In this document: piece after piece, positions 1 through 7,825 of the stretch | How the letters are laid out: the number at the start of each line of letters is the position of its first letter | How positions within the stretch are numbered: the first letter of the stretch is position 1 | Source: Bacillota bacterium | Lineage (GTDB): Bacteria; Bacillota; Clostridia; Oscillospirales; Acutalibacteraceae | DNA length: 27,212 bases | Direction: 5' to 3' | Assembly: GCA_023416955.1 (NCBI GenBank) | Contig: JAEZGM010000037.1 | Span: 1 to 27,212, forward strand | Position numbers and translations under genes: made by a program | Notes under the pieces: model-generated | Told to the model about the DNA's origin: nothing | The model's database searches: none | The model's input: the letters and a program-made list of their open reading frames with translations, nothing else

Positions 1-58
1 GCTTGAACACTCGTCATTATATCAGAATGGTGATGCTTTTTGCTTAAGCTTCTAATCT

Positions 59-124
59 CACCCGCGTAGCGGGTGGATTTTCGTTCTCCAAACGGCAAGA
101 CGTTTGGAGAACCTGCTAAAGCAG
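59..124. repeat. Cluster of three tandem hairpins
   Basis: Three consecutive inverted repeats can be read directly. The first is CACCCGC/GCGGGTG (59-65/69-75, loop GTA). The second is a perfect 12-bp stem GTTCTCCAAACG/CGTTTGGAGAAC (83-94/101-112, 6-nt loop). The third is CTGC/GCAG (113-116/121-124). They lie just ahead of the terminator-like hairpin at 131-167. They could be the 3' end of a structured transcript entering from the left, or members of a dispersed palindromic repeat family. The window edge prevents deciding. Nothing else is recognisable in positions 1-209. Confidence 0.5.
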
Positions 125-130
125 ATCGAA

Positions 131-170
131 AAAACACCTGTGTTGACTCAATCAGCACGGGTGTTTTCCC
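131..170 (+). terminator. Intrinsic terminator-like hairpin
   Basis: AAAACACCTGTG (131-142) pairs with CACGGGTGTTTT (156-167) in a 12-bp stem with one G-T wobble and a 13-nt loop. The stem ends in a T run. It would stop transcription arriving from the left before the YfhO-family gene. A-rich DNA on the left side means it could also act on the opposite strand. Confidence 0.6.
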
Positions 171-218
171 ATTTTATGGGAACAATATCCTCATTGATAC
201 CTTTTCGAGGTGAATTTG

Positions 219-2891
219 GTGAGGAAATACGCTTCCTGTCTGATTGCACCCGCCGCGGTGCTCTGCATCATGCTCCCTGTCTTTTCATTCTACGGGCTGT
301 ACCCATTCGGTGATTATACCATCGCGTGGTGCGATATGAATCAGCAGGTCATTCCATTTCTGATGGATTTTAAAGATATTTTATCCGGAAAAGGAAACCT
401 GTTTTTCAATCTTCAGAACGCGGGCGGCATGAGCTTTTGGGGCGTATTTTTGTTTTTTATTTCAAGTCCGTTTTCATTTCTTGTCGCCTTTGTAAGCAAA
501 CAGGAGATTTATCACCTGGTAAATCTGTTCGTAGTAATCAAAATGATGGTTTGCGGATTGACCGCCAGCGTATTTTTAAAGCGGCAGTTTCACCACATGA
601 ATTTCCTGCAAAACCTTTCGCTGTCCCTGATGTACGGATTTTCCGGCTACGCCATGTTTTATTACCAGAATCAGGTTTGGCTGGACGTGATGTATCTGTT
701 TCCGGTACTGTTGATCGGGCTCATTATGTTGCTGCGGGAGGATCGCGTAACATTATACGTTATTTCCCTGTCCGCAATCCTGTATGTGAACTTTTACCTG
801 AGCTATATGGTTTGCATATTTATCGTACTGTCTTTCGGGCTGTACATCGCTTTATGCGCACCAAAGGAGCTCCGCGGAAAAAGTACGGTGCTGCTTGGCT
901 GTTCCACCCTGATGGTCATGATGATCACTGCAGTCGTATGGCTTCCGTCCCTGCTGCAATATCTTGGTTCGGCCCGAACGGGAAATCTGCTGGCAAATAT
1001 CCTAGCTGGAAGATTCTTTACTCAATGGGAAACAACCCTCTCGCTGCTTTTATGCTCCGGCGTGCTGCTGGCGGTTATCGTGCTGCATTTGAGAAAGCGG
1101 CATCAAAAAATCAGGGAAGAAAACTTCGTTTTTTTCGTGCTGATCTTGATGCTGATTCCGACGGTCATAGACCCCCTCAACAAAATGTGGCACACGGGAA
1201 GTTATCAGGCTTTTCCGGTTCGCTATGGCTATATTCCGATTTTCTTTGCGATTATTTATTACGCGATGTATTTGGATCAAACAAATGGGGGTTACCTCAA
1301 TCTAAACAAAACACTCTTTCCAAAATTACATCTGCTCTTTGCAATTTTTGGCGTTGCCGCTGTGCTGGCTTTGGCAATCAACTTGATTGATAAAGATTAT
1401 AAGGCACTGACGGTTTATACTAGAACGCTCTGGAGCAATAAGCGGAGCTTTTTCCTGATTTTGATTTTCGCTTTGGCGGTCGGTTTTGTGTATTACATGA
1501 CAGCGCGGCTTACTCGTTACGGCAGCACTGCAAGAAAAGTGGGTTCTGTTTTGCTGTGCTGTGCCGTGGTGATTGAATGCGTATTTAATACGACGGTCTA
1601 CATGGTATCTCCTGCCAATAAAGCGGAAAATCATGCTGCTGTGACCGATTTATCCGATAAAATTTCAGATGAAAGCTTTTACCGCGTGAAAACGGACAGC
1701 AAATATTTCGACGTGAACCTTGTCGGCGGGATTGGATATCCGTCTCTAAACCATTATTCCTCGCTGACTAATCAGGATTATCTGTTTTTTATGAAAAAAA
1801 TGGGCTACTCGTCTTATTGGATGGAGGTGAGCTCCAACGGCGGCACCGAGTTTTCCGATGCCATTCTGGGCAACCGATACAGCATCATCAATGACGACGA
1901 AACCGAAAAAACAGACACAGTCGTTTACCGCAACGGTCAATATGCGATTCGGAAGAATCCATTCAGTATGCCGGTCGGCATTGTGATGAGCGGCACAGAT
2001 ATTCAGTCCATGAAAAATTTACCGCAAACCACGCGTGCCGGAACTCAGCAGTTTGTGTTCCAGTCTGTTTTCCGTACAGTGGATACGCTGTTCCATAATT
2101 ATGAACCCAAAAGTCTCGGAAATGTCAGTTATACTGAAGATGACCGAACCTCTGTTTCTTTGATGGATCACGGCACAAAAGGAGAGCTAATCTACTCTAT
2201 TCCGGTCACAGAGGCGGAAACGCTTTATTTTGACTGCTTTGATAAGCTGTCAAACAATTTGATTGAAGGCGTAAACGGCAGTACGAACGTTTCTGTAAAC
2301 GGAAAACTGATACAGGCAAATTACCCCAGTCAGAGAAACAACGCGCTGCTGAAGCTAGGCTCGTTTGCACACGAAACGGTTACGGTTCGCGTGGAAATAC
2401 TGAAGGACATCAGTGTCCGCTCATTCGGCGTTTTTGGCCTGCGACAGTCCGTTCTGCAAAAGGCGGTTGAATCCGCCAATACGGCGCAGCTTCAACAAAA
2501 AGGAAATCAAATTGTTGGAACAGCAGTCGCATCTGATGGAAACGATTATCTTTTTATACCGATCTGCTATGAGAAGAGCGGATATTCGGTTCGTGTAAAC
2601 GGAAAAGCTTCGGGTACAGTTCGTATGTTCGACTCCATGCTTGCGGTTAAGCTGGAGAAAGGGGAAAACCAAATCACAATAGAATATACGCCGCCCGGAT
2701 TTAAGATGGGTGCAGGAGTCACAGCTGTGGGCTGTTTATTGCTGATCTGCTTCCTTATTTTCTTAAAGAAGAATTTGTACAGTAAATTGCGGTTTTTAGA
2801 ATTTCCGGCGCAGATTGCTTTCAGTATCCTGTTTGCCGGCGTATTCTTCCTGATTTATATTTTTCCGATATTGGCCTATTTTATCATATAA
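219..2891 (+). CDS. YfhO-family polytopic membrane protein
   Basis: This is a large integral membrane protein of about 890 residues. It has a dense set of hydrophobic segments over the first half, a soluble extracytoplasmic region (roughly residues 480-830), and two final membrane segments at the C-terminus. The N-terminal block with YPFGDYTIAWCDMNQQVIPF and the overall layout match the YfhO family. B. subtilis YfhO takes part in glycosylation of lipoteichoic acid, and the fold resembles GT-C glycosyltransferases. I see no GT-A domain. I place the start at GTG 219 because GAGGTG at 207-212 is correctly spaced (6 nt). GTG 210 overlaps that ribosome binding site, so it is less likely. The gene stands alone, flanked by terminators, and is convergent with the lysine operon. 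The substrate cannot be told from sequence. Confidence 0.85.
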   Translation: MRKYASCLIAPAAVLCIMLPVFSFYGLYPFGDYTIAWCDMNQQVIPFLMDFKDILSGKGNLFFNLQNAGGMSFWGVFLFFISSPFSFLVAFVSKQEIYHLVNLFVVIKMMVCGLTASVFLKRQFHHMNFLQNLSLSLMYGFSGYAMFYYQNQVWLDVMYLFPVLLIGLIMLLREDRVTLYVISLSAILYVNFYLSYMVCIFIVLSFGLYIALCAPKELRGKSTVLLGCSTLMVMMITAVVWLPSLLQYLGSARTGNLLANILAGRFFTQWETTLSLLLCSGVLLAVIVLHLRKRHQKIREENFVFFVLILMLIPTVIDPLNKMWHTGSYQAFPVRYGYIPIFFAIIYYAMYLDQTNGGYLNLNKTLFPKLHLLFAIFGVAAVLALAINLIDKDYKALTVYTRTLWSNKRSFFLILIFALAVGFVYYMTARLTRYGSTARKVGSVLLCCAVVIECVFNTTVYMVSPANKAENHAAVTDLSDKISDESFYRVKTDSKYFDVNLVGGIGYPSLNHYSSLTNQDYLFFMKKMGYSSYWMEVSSNGGTEFSDAILGNRYSIINDDETEKTDTVVYRNGQYAIRKNPFSMPVGIVMSGTDIQSMKNLPQTTRAGTQQFVFQSVFRTVDTLFHNYEPKSLGNVSYTEDDRTSVSLMDHGTKGELIYSIPVTEAETLYFDCFDKLSNNLIEGVNGSTNVSVNGKLIQANYPSQRNNALLKLGSFAHETVTVRVEILKDISVRSFGVFGLRQSVLQKAVESANTAQLQQKGNQIVGTAVASDGNDYLFIPICYEKSGYSVRVNGKASGTVRMFDSMLAVKLEKGENQITIEYTPPGFKMGAGVTAVGCLLLICFLIFLKKNLYSKLRFLEFPAQIAFSILFAGVFFLIYIFPILAYFII

Positions 2892-2898
2892 AACAAAA

Positions 2899-2934
2899 GT
2901 GCTGCAAAAAGAATAAAAATTCATTTTGTAGCAC
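2899..2934. terminator. Bidirectional terminator between yfhO-like gene and lysine operon
   Basis: GTGCTGCAAAA (2899-2909) pairs with TTTTGTAGCAC (2924-2934), with one wobble. Read on the minus strand, the stem is followed by a T-rich tract, so it can serve the asd-dapA-dapB-ACT operon as well as the YfhO-family gene. Confidence 0.7.
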
Positions 2935-3041
2935 CCTTGTTACAGAAAGATTGCTTGCGGATCATCATTAGACCAACAACCAATCATCTGTTCGAGTTCA
3001 TATATTTATTGTGAAACAGCTACTTGCTTTTATATAATCCG

Positions 3042-3500
3042 TTATTGAAATCTACTTTCAATCGCGTGCAGCGTTTCGTTAAAGTCAGCTGCCGTTACCA
3101 GAAGAGAAATATCCACCTCCGAGGTAGTAATCAACCGAATGTCCGTTTCTACTATTGCCGCCGCACGAAATACCTCCGCCGCTACGCCGGGCGAATTTTT
3201 CATTCCGGCGTCATATACTGATATCTTGCAGTTTCCGCTGCTGACAATTGTTTTTAGCTGGTATTTATCATGCAGTTCAGAAGTAAAGGTTAAAATTTTT
3301 CCTAAATCGTTATCTGAAATCGTAAAAGAAACGGAAGTAAAGGCTCCTTTGGCAGGTGCCTGAGAAATCATGTCAACATCCACGCCGAACTCCGCGATGT
3401 CATGAAACACACCGGCCAAAAATTTTAAATCCGCCGGGCAGTTCTGCAGGGTAATCAGTGTGATATCATTGGTTGTAGTAATCGCCGGAGATGAAATCAT
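3042..3500 (-). CDS. ACT domain protein of the lysine operon
   Basis: A 152-residue protein that looks like two ACT-type regulatory domains in tandem, without any catalytic domain. The N-terminal half (ITLITLQNCPADLKFLAGVF, then VDVDMISQAP and FTISDNDL) resembles the C-terminal regulatory part of aspartate kinases. It starts 2 nt after the dapB stop and its AGGAGG ribosome binding site lies inside the dapB 3' end, so translation is probably coupled. ACT domains bind amino acids. In this operon lysine or a related aspartate-family amino acid is the obvious candidate ligand, but that is inference. It may be a stand-alone regulatory subunit for an aspartate kinase encoded elsewhere. Confidence 0.8.
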   Translation of the reverse strand: MISSPAITTTNDITLITLQNCPADLKFLAGVFHDIAEFGVDVDMISQAPAKGAFTSVSFTISDNDLGKILTFTSELHDKYQLKTIVSSGNCKISVYDAGMKNSPGVAAEVFRAAAIVETDIRLITTSEVDISLLVTAADFNETLHAIESRFQ

Positions 3501-3502
3501 TA

Positions 3503-4267
3503 TTACTCCTCCTGTTTTTTTAACAAATCAGACATATCGTACAGTCCTGCGGATTGCCCGACAAGAAATCGGGCAGCATTCAGCGCGCCGTTCGCGAAGA
3601 TTTCTTTTGACTGTGCACTGTGTTTCAGGGTGACTACTTCGTGCGAACCAGCAAAAATCACTTCATGTTCTCCGACGATAGTGCCCGCGCGTACCGAATG
3701 AATTCCGATTTCGGCCGGATCACGCTTTTTACGCTGGGAGTGACGGTCGTAAGTGTAGCGTGACTCCTCTTCGCGCACGGAAGAGAGTTCATCTGCAATC
3801 ATCAGTGCTGTGCCGCTGGGCGCGTCAATTTTTTGATTATGGTGCATTTCGATGATTTCAATATCGAAGGCGTTTCCCAATACCTTAGCCGCCGTTTTGG
3901 AGAGTTCAATCAAAAGGTTGATTCCAAGTGACATATTGCCGGAGTGGAAAATGGGGATTACGTCTGACGCATGTTGAATCATTTCTTCCTGCTGTTTATC
4001 GTACCCTGTTGTGCACAGCACGGCCGGTATTTTAGCGGACTTTGCATAATCCAGCAAAGAGGGGAGAAGCGCGGGGTTTGAAAAGTCGATCAAAACGTCC
4101 GCTTTCTCATTTACTTCGGACGCATCGGAAAATACCGGATAGTCATTTTGTATTTGCGTATAGCGGTCGATTCCGCCGACTACGGTGTATACTTCGCTCT
4201 GTGCTGCCGCAGCGGTAACCTCCCGGCCCATTTTTCCGTTGCATCCGCTTAATAAAATCCTGAGCAT
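3503..4267 (-). CDS. dapB: 4-hydroxy-tetrahydrodipicolinate reductase
   Basis: DapB reduces the DapA product to tetrahydrodipicolinate with NAD(P)H in the diaminopimelate/lysine pathway. The protein has 254 residues, normal for the family. It shows the dinucleotide-binding GCNGKMG at residues 8-14, the FHSGNMSLGINLL segment, and the family signature EMHHNQKIDAPSGTAL at about 140-155 with the conserved His pair and Lys. SVRAGTIVGEHEV follows. It starts at ATG behind GGAGGG and sits 22 nt downstream of dapA, so it belongs to the same riboswitch-controlled transcript. Confidence 0.97.
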   Translation of the reverse strand: MLRILLSGCNGKMGREVTAAAAQSEVYTVVGGIDRYTQIQNDYPVFSDASEVNEKADVLIDFSNPALLPSLLDYAKSAKIPAVLCTTGYDKQQEEMIQHASDVIPIFHSGNMSLGINLLIELSKTAAKVLGNAFDIEIIEMHHNQKIDAPSGTALMIADELSSVREEESRYTYDRHSQRKKRDPAEIGIHSVRAGTIVGEHEVIFAGSHEVVTLKHSAQSKEIFANGALNAARFLVGQSAGLYDMSDLLKKQEE

Positions 4268-4289
4268 TATAACGTCCCTCCGGAAAAGC

Positions 4290-5180
4290 TTATTTTATCA
4301 ATTCGTATTTACGAAGCGTGGAAGCGAGCTTCTCCAGCGCTTCGGCGTTCATACCGGTAAGCGGAAGGCGGCATTCACCGCAGTCCACACCGATCAGATT
4401 CATTGCGGATTTCACGGGGATCGGATTTACGTCCATGAACAGTGCATCTATCAGTTCCATGTAATGCAGGAAGGCTTTTCGGCTGGATTCCGTATTGCCC
4501 GAAGCATAATCGGCGTAAATCTGATGTGTCTCCTTCGGGAGCACATTTGCCAAAACAGAGATGACTCCTTTACCGCCGAGTGCGAAAATAGGCAGCATTT
4601 GGCTGTCTTCTCCCGAATAAACAGCCAGATCGTCTCCACAAAGCGCCATGGTGCGCGCAACGGAGCATACATCGCCGTTTGCTTCTTTCGTCGCCACAAT
4701 ATTCGGGTGCTTTGAAAGCTCGTAATACGTTTCCGGCTTAATATTCACGCCGGTTCTGGACGGCACATTGTACAGGATGATCGGAGTGTCAACACGATCG
4801 GCCACATAGTTATAATGACGAATCAGTCCAGCCTGAGAGGTTTTGTTGTAATACGGAGTAACCATCAGCAGCGCATTGGCGCCGAGCTCCTGTGCTGTTT
4901 TTGAAAGCTCCACCGCGTAACGGGTGTCATTGCTGCCGGAACCGACGATAACCGGAACCCGTTTATTGACATGCTCAACCACAAACTGGATTTCTTTGCA
5001 ATGCTCTTCGTGATCCAGCACGGAAGATTCCCCTGTAGTACCGCACGCTACAATCGCATCCGTACCATTTTTAATATGAAATTCGATTAACTCGCCCAAA
5101 ACATCGTAATTAATTGAACCGTCCTGTTTCATCGGAGTAACCAGTGCGACACCGGATCCCGTAAAAACAAGCTTTTTCAT
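4290..5180 (-). CDS. dapA: 4-hydroxy-tetrahydrodipicolinate synthase
   Basis: DapA condenses pyruvate with aspartate semialdehyde, the committed step to diaminopimelate and lysine. The 296-residue protein has the expected TIM-barrel landmarks: GTTGESSVL near 47-55, TPYYNKTSQAG near 108-118, YNVPSRTG at 137-144 with the catalytic Tyr137, and the Schiff-base lysine in VATKEANGD (Lys165). The start is supported by GGAGG about 10 nt upstream. It lies 74 nt downstream of asd and its substrate is the asd product, consistent with one operon. Confidence 0.97.
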   Translation of the reverse strand: MKKLVFTGSGVALVTPMKQDGSINYDVLGELIEFHIKNGTDAIVACGTTGESSVLDHEEHCKEIQFVVEHVNKRVPVIVGSGSNDTRYAVELSKTAQELGANALLMVTPYYNKTSQAGLIRHYNYVADRVDTPIILYNVPSRTGVNIKPETYYELSKHPNIVATKEANGDVCSVARTMALCGDDLAVYSGEDSQMLPIFALGGKGVISVLANVLPKETHQIYADYASGNTESSRKAFLHYMELIDALFMDVNPIPVKSAMNLIGVDCGECRLPLTGMNAEALEKLASTLRKYELIK

Positions 5181-5254
5181 TATGAAATACCTCCAAAATT
5201 GTAAATGAACTCAGTCCAAGCCTTGGAGTTTGCATGCGCGCTCTAGACTTGCAT

Positions 5255-6340
5255 TTAATCAAGGCCTAGGTAACCCTTTGCGCATAAGAGTTCCGCCATT
5301 AAGACAGCGCCGCCTGCCGCACCGCGCAGCGTGTTGTGTGAAAGACAGACAAACTTGATGTCATACTGCGTATCGGGACGCAGCCTTCCGATAGAAACCG
5401 CCATACCGTTTTCCAGATTGCGGTCAAGCCGGGACTGCGGGCGGTCTTCCCCCCGGAAATAGTGAAGGAATTGCTTTGGTGCGCTGGGAAGCTGCAGCTC
5501 CTGCGGAACACCTTTGAAGTTTTCCCAGCGGGAGATGATCTCTTCCATTTCTACTTTCTTTTCATAAGAAACGAAAACCGCAGCGGTGTGTCCGTCGGAA
5601 ACCGGCACACGCAGGCACTGGGAAGTAATGCTGGGGGTCGTGGCGTTGACAATCTCGCCGTTTTCCACATGCCCCCATATTTTCATGGGTTCATTTTCGG
5701 ATTTGCCTTCTTCACCGCCGATGAACGGAATGACATTATCCACGCTTTCCGGCCATGTGGCAAATGTTTTTCCGGCGCCGGAAATTGCCTGATAAGTACA
5801 GGCGAGCACTTTCGTCACCTTCAGGTCGAGCAGCGGATTGACGGCAGGCACATAGCTCTGCAGGGAACAATTGGACTTCACCGCAATAAAGCCGCGTTTG
5901 GTGCCCAGTCTTTTCCGCTGTGAATCAATGACAGCCGCGTGCCCGGCGTTGATTTCAGGAATAATCATCGGTACGTCCGGAGTGCCGCGGTGTGCGCTGT
6001 TGTTTGACATGACCGGGCATTCTGCTTTGGCGTACAATTCCTCCAGCGCTTTGATTTCTTCTTTTTTCATGTTAACGGCGCAGAAAACGAAGTCCACAAG
6101 TGAAACGACCTTTTCAACGTCCTTTTCCGCGTCAAAAACCACCATTTTAGCCATGTTCTGCGGCATGGGAGTGGTCATAAGCCAGTGGTCTCCGACAGCT
6201 TCCTCATATGTTTTTCCGGCTGAACGGGTGCTTGCGGCCAGTGCCGTTACTGTAAACCACGGGTGGTTTTCGAGCAGCGTTGCAAATCTTTGGCCGACCA
6301 TGCCTGTTGCGCCGATAATTCCTACACGATACTGTTTCAT
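5255..6340 (-). CDS. asd: Aspartate-semialdehyde dehydrogenase
   Basis: Asd reduces aspartyl phosphate to aspartate semialdehyde with NADPH. The 361-residue protein has the Rossmann motif GATGMVGQRF at 10-19, a catalytic cysteine in KSNCSLQS (Cys158) and a catalytic histidine in SDGHTAAVF (His251). The length and the SNCSLQ context fit the archaeal/fungal-like branch of the family rather than the classical E. coli-type enzyme. The branch call is my judgement from motif form. The start has AGGAGG upstream. It is the first gene of the asd-dapA-dapB-ACT operon and is preceded by a lysine riboswitch. No lysC is present in the cluster. Confidence 0.95.
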   Translation of the reverse strand: MKQYRVGIIGATGMVGQRFATLLENHPWFTVTALAASTRSAGKTYEEAVGDHWLMTTPMPQNMAKMVVFDAEKDVEKVVSLVDFVFCAVNMKKEEIKALEELYAKAECPVMSNNSAHRGTPDVPMIIPEINAGHAAVIDSQRKRLGTKRGFIAVKSNCSLQSYVPAVNPLLDLKVTKVLACTYQAISGAGKTFATWPESVDNVIPFIGGEEGKSENEPMKIWGHVENGEIVNATTPSITSQCLRVPVSDGHTAAVFVSYEKKVEMEEIISRWENFKGVPQELQLPSAPKQFLHYFRGEDRPQSRLDRNLENGMAVSIGRLRPDTQYDIKFVCLSHNTLRGAAGGAVLMAELLCAKGYLGLD

Positions 6341-6410
6341 AATTAGACCTCCTGAGATATAATATATAATATGTTACGGAAAACAAAAGATATTATAATT
6401 TAAAATGATA

Positions 6411-6437
6411 ATAAAAAAACCGGTTGAAAACCGGTCG
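6411..6437 (-). terminator. Riboswitch expression-platform terminator
   Basis: On the minus strand ACCGGTT pairs with AACCGGT across a 3-nt loop (6419-6435) and runs into an uninterrupted U tract (6412-6419). It lies between the lysine aptamer and asd, about 70 nt before the asd start. This is the OFF structure expected when lysine is bound. Confidence 0.85.
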
Positions 6438-6490
6438 TCAACAAAATATAATAGAACTGTTCGCCAAAAACCGGAATCAGAAGCCGGCGT

Positions 6491-6662
6491 CGGTTGATAG
6501 CACTCCATCATAATCATATGACGACAGTTGAATTGTTGTTCACAAAGCAACCAGAAAACTGCCTGCCAGGGCAGCCTCTTCGGCGGTTTTTCCTTTTTCG
6601 GATTCTCACCGGCCTTGGCAGCCTAAAATCCGGTACTCATAAAACCCGCGCCTCTATCGCAA
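6491..6662 (-). promoter_or_regulatory. Lysine riboswitch (L-box) aptamer
   Basis: Read on the minus strand, the region starts with GCGATAGAGGCGCGG followed by GAGTA. It continues with the CGCCGAAG element and ends with ACTGTCGTCAT and GGAGTGCTATC. These blocks match in order and spacing the conserved core of the lysine riboswitch, as I know it from B. subtilis lysC. GATAG (6654-6658) pairs with CTATC (6496-6500) to close P1. With the downstream terminator this is a transcriptional OFF switch that lowers asd-dapA-dapB-ACT expression when lysine is plentiful. Family assignment is from the conserved core, not from a covariance search. Confidence 0.9.
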
Positions 6663-6685
6663 AAAATCGTTTTAAATCATGAATA

Positions 6686-6715
6686 ATAATAACATGGGTT
6701 GCTATTGGTTGTCAA
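6686..6715 (-). promoter_or_regulatory. Sigma-A promoter of the asd operon
   Basis: Minus strand: -35 TTGACA (6715-6710), 17-18 nt spacer, -10 TTATTA or TATTAT (6692-6686). Transcription would start near 6679, just before the riboswitch. The element overlaps the spacer of the oppositely oriented queA promoter. Confidence 0.7.
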
Positions 6716-6727
6716 ATTATTTATAAT
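6699..6727 (+). promoter_or_regulatory. Sigma-A promoter of queA
   Basis: -35 TTGCTA (6699-6704), exactly 17 nt spacer, -10 TATAAT (6722-6727), ahead of the queA ribosome binding site at 6750-6754. It overlaps the divergent asd promoter, so the two polymerases probably compete. Confidence 0.7.
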
Positions 6728-6764
6728 GTATTTCTGGTATTTGAAAAATAGGAGATAAAATAGA

Positions 6765-7811
6765 ATGGAACTGGATTTAAAAAACCTGAAAACAAAGGAT
6801 TTTGCTTATAACCTGCCGAAGGAATTGATTGCGCAAACGCCGATGGAGCCGCGTGACCATTCCCGTTTACTGACATTAAATAAGCAGACGGGGGAGCTTT
6901 CCCACCGACATTTTTACGATATTGTGGACGAGCTGAATCCCGGTGACTGCCTTGTGCTGAACGATTCACGCGTATTGCCCGCACGCTTATACGGCGTTAA
7001 GGAAGACACCGGCGCCAAGGTGGAGTTTTTGCTTCTGACCCATCATGAAGGCGACGTTTGGGAAGTACTCTGCGGGCCGGGAAAGAGGGCAAAGCCCGGT
7101 ACGCGTTTTATATTCGGGAACGGCATTTTGAAAGCGGAGATCCTTGAAATTGTAAACGAGGGTAACCGGCTGGCCCGTTTCAGCTATGAAGGCAATTTCT
7201 ACGAAATACTGGATCAGATCGGGGAAATGCCGCTGCCGCATTATATTACGGAGCATCTTGAGGACAACGAGCGCTACCAGACCGTCTACTCCAAAGAAAT
7301 CGGCTCGGCCGCCGCGCCAACAGCGGGACTGCACTTTACGCCGGAGCTGCTGGAAAAAGCGAAGGCCAAGGGCGTTAAAGTGGAATTTGTGACGCTGCAT
7401 GTGGGGCTTGGTACATTCCGCCCTGTTACAGCGGAAAAAATAACGGAACATAAAATGCACTCTGAACATTATTATTTACCGCAAAAAACAGCGGATGCAA
7501 TCAATGAAACAAAGAAGAACGGCGGGCGTGTCATAGCAGTCGGCACTACCAGCTGCCGCACGCTGGAAACGGTCGGAACTAAGGAAAACGGAATTAAGGA
7601 AAGCTCCGGTTGGACGGATATTTTCATCTACCCGGGTTATCAATATAAAGTACTGGACGGATTAATTACGAATTTTCATCTGCCGGAAAGCACGCTCATC
7701 ATGCTGGTTTCGGCTCTTGCAGGATATGAGCATACCATGAGCGCGTACCGTGTGGCTGTGGAAGAGAAATATCGCTTTTTCAGCTTCGGCGACGCGATGT
7801 TCATTTATTGA
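6765..7811 (+). CDS. queA: S-adenosylmethionine:tRNA ribosyltransferase-isomerase
   Basis: QueA transfers and isomerises the ribosyl part of SAM onto preQ1 in tRNA, giving epoxyqueuosine. The 348 residues fit the family. Characteristic segments are FAYNLPKELIAQTP at the N-terminus, DRSRLL-like DHSRLL, LNDSRVLPARLYG, AAPTAGLHFT, THVGLGTF-like LHVGLGTFRPV, and ITNFHLPESTLIMLVSA near the end. The start ATG has GGAG 10 nt upstream. The gene is followed after 14 nt by tgt, which acts one step earlier in the same pathway, so the two are co-transcribed. Confidence 0.97.
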   Translation: MELDLKNLKTKDFAYNLPKELIAQTPMEPRDHSRLLTLNKQTGELSHRHFYDIVDELNPGDCLVLNDSRVLPARLYGVKEDTGAKVEFLLLTHHEGDVWEVLCGPGKRAKPGTRFIFGNGILKAEILEIVNEGNRLARFSYEGNFYEILDQIGEMPLPHYITEHLEDNERYQTVYSKEIGSAAAPTAGLHFTPELLEKAKAKGVKVEFVTLHVGLGTFRPVTAEKITEHKMHSEHYYLPQKTADAINETKKNGGRVIAVGTTSCRTLETVGTKENGIKESSGWTDIFIYPGYQYKVLDGLITNFHLPESTLIMLVSALAGYEHTMSAYRVAVEEKYRFFSFGDAMFIY

Positions 7812-7825
7812 AAGGAATCTACTGA

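Noticed and set aside
104..313. A 69-codon ORF overlapping the start of the YfhO-family gene
   Set aside because: It runs through the terminator hairpin and overlaps the YfhO start region; no family resemblance.
437..1390. A 317-codon plus-strand ORF inside the YfhO-family gene
   Set aside because: Out-of-frame shadow of a well-supported gene; arginine/alanine-rich composition typical of a shifted frame.
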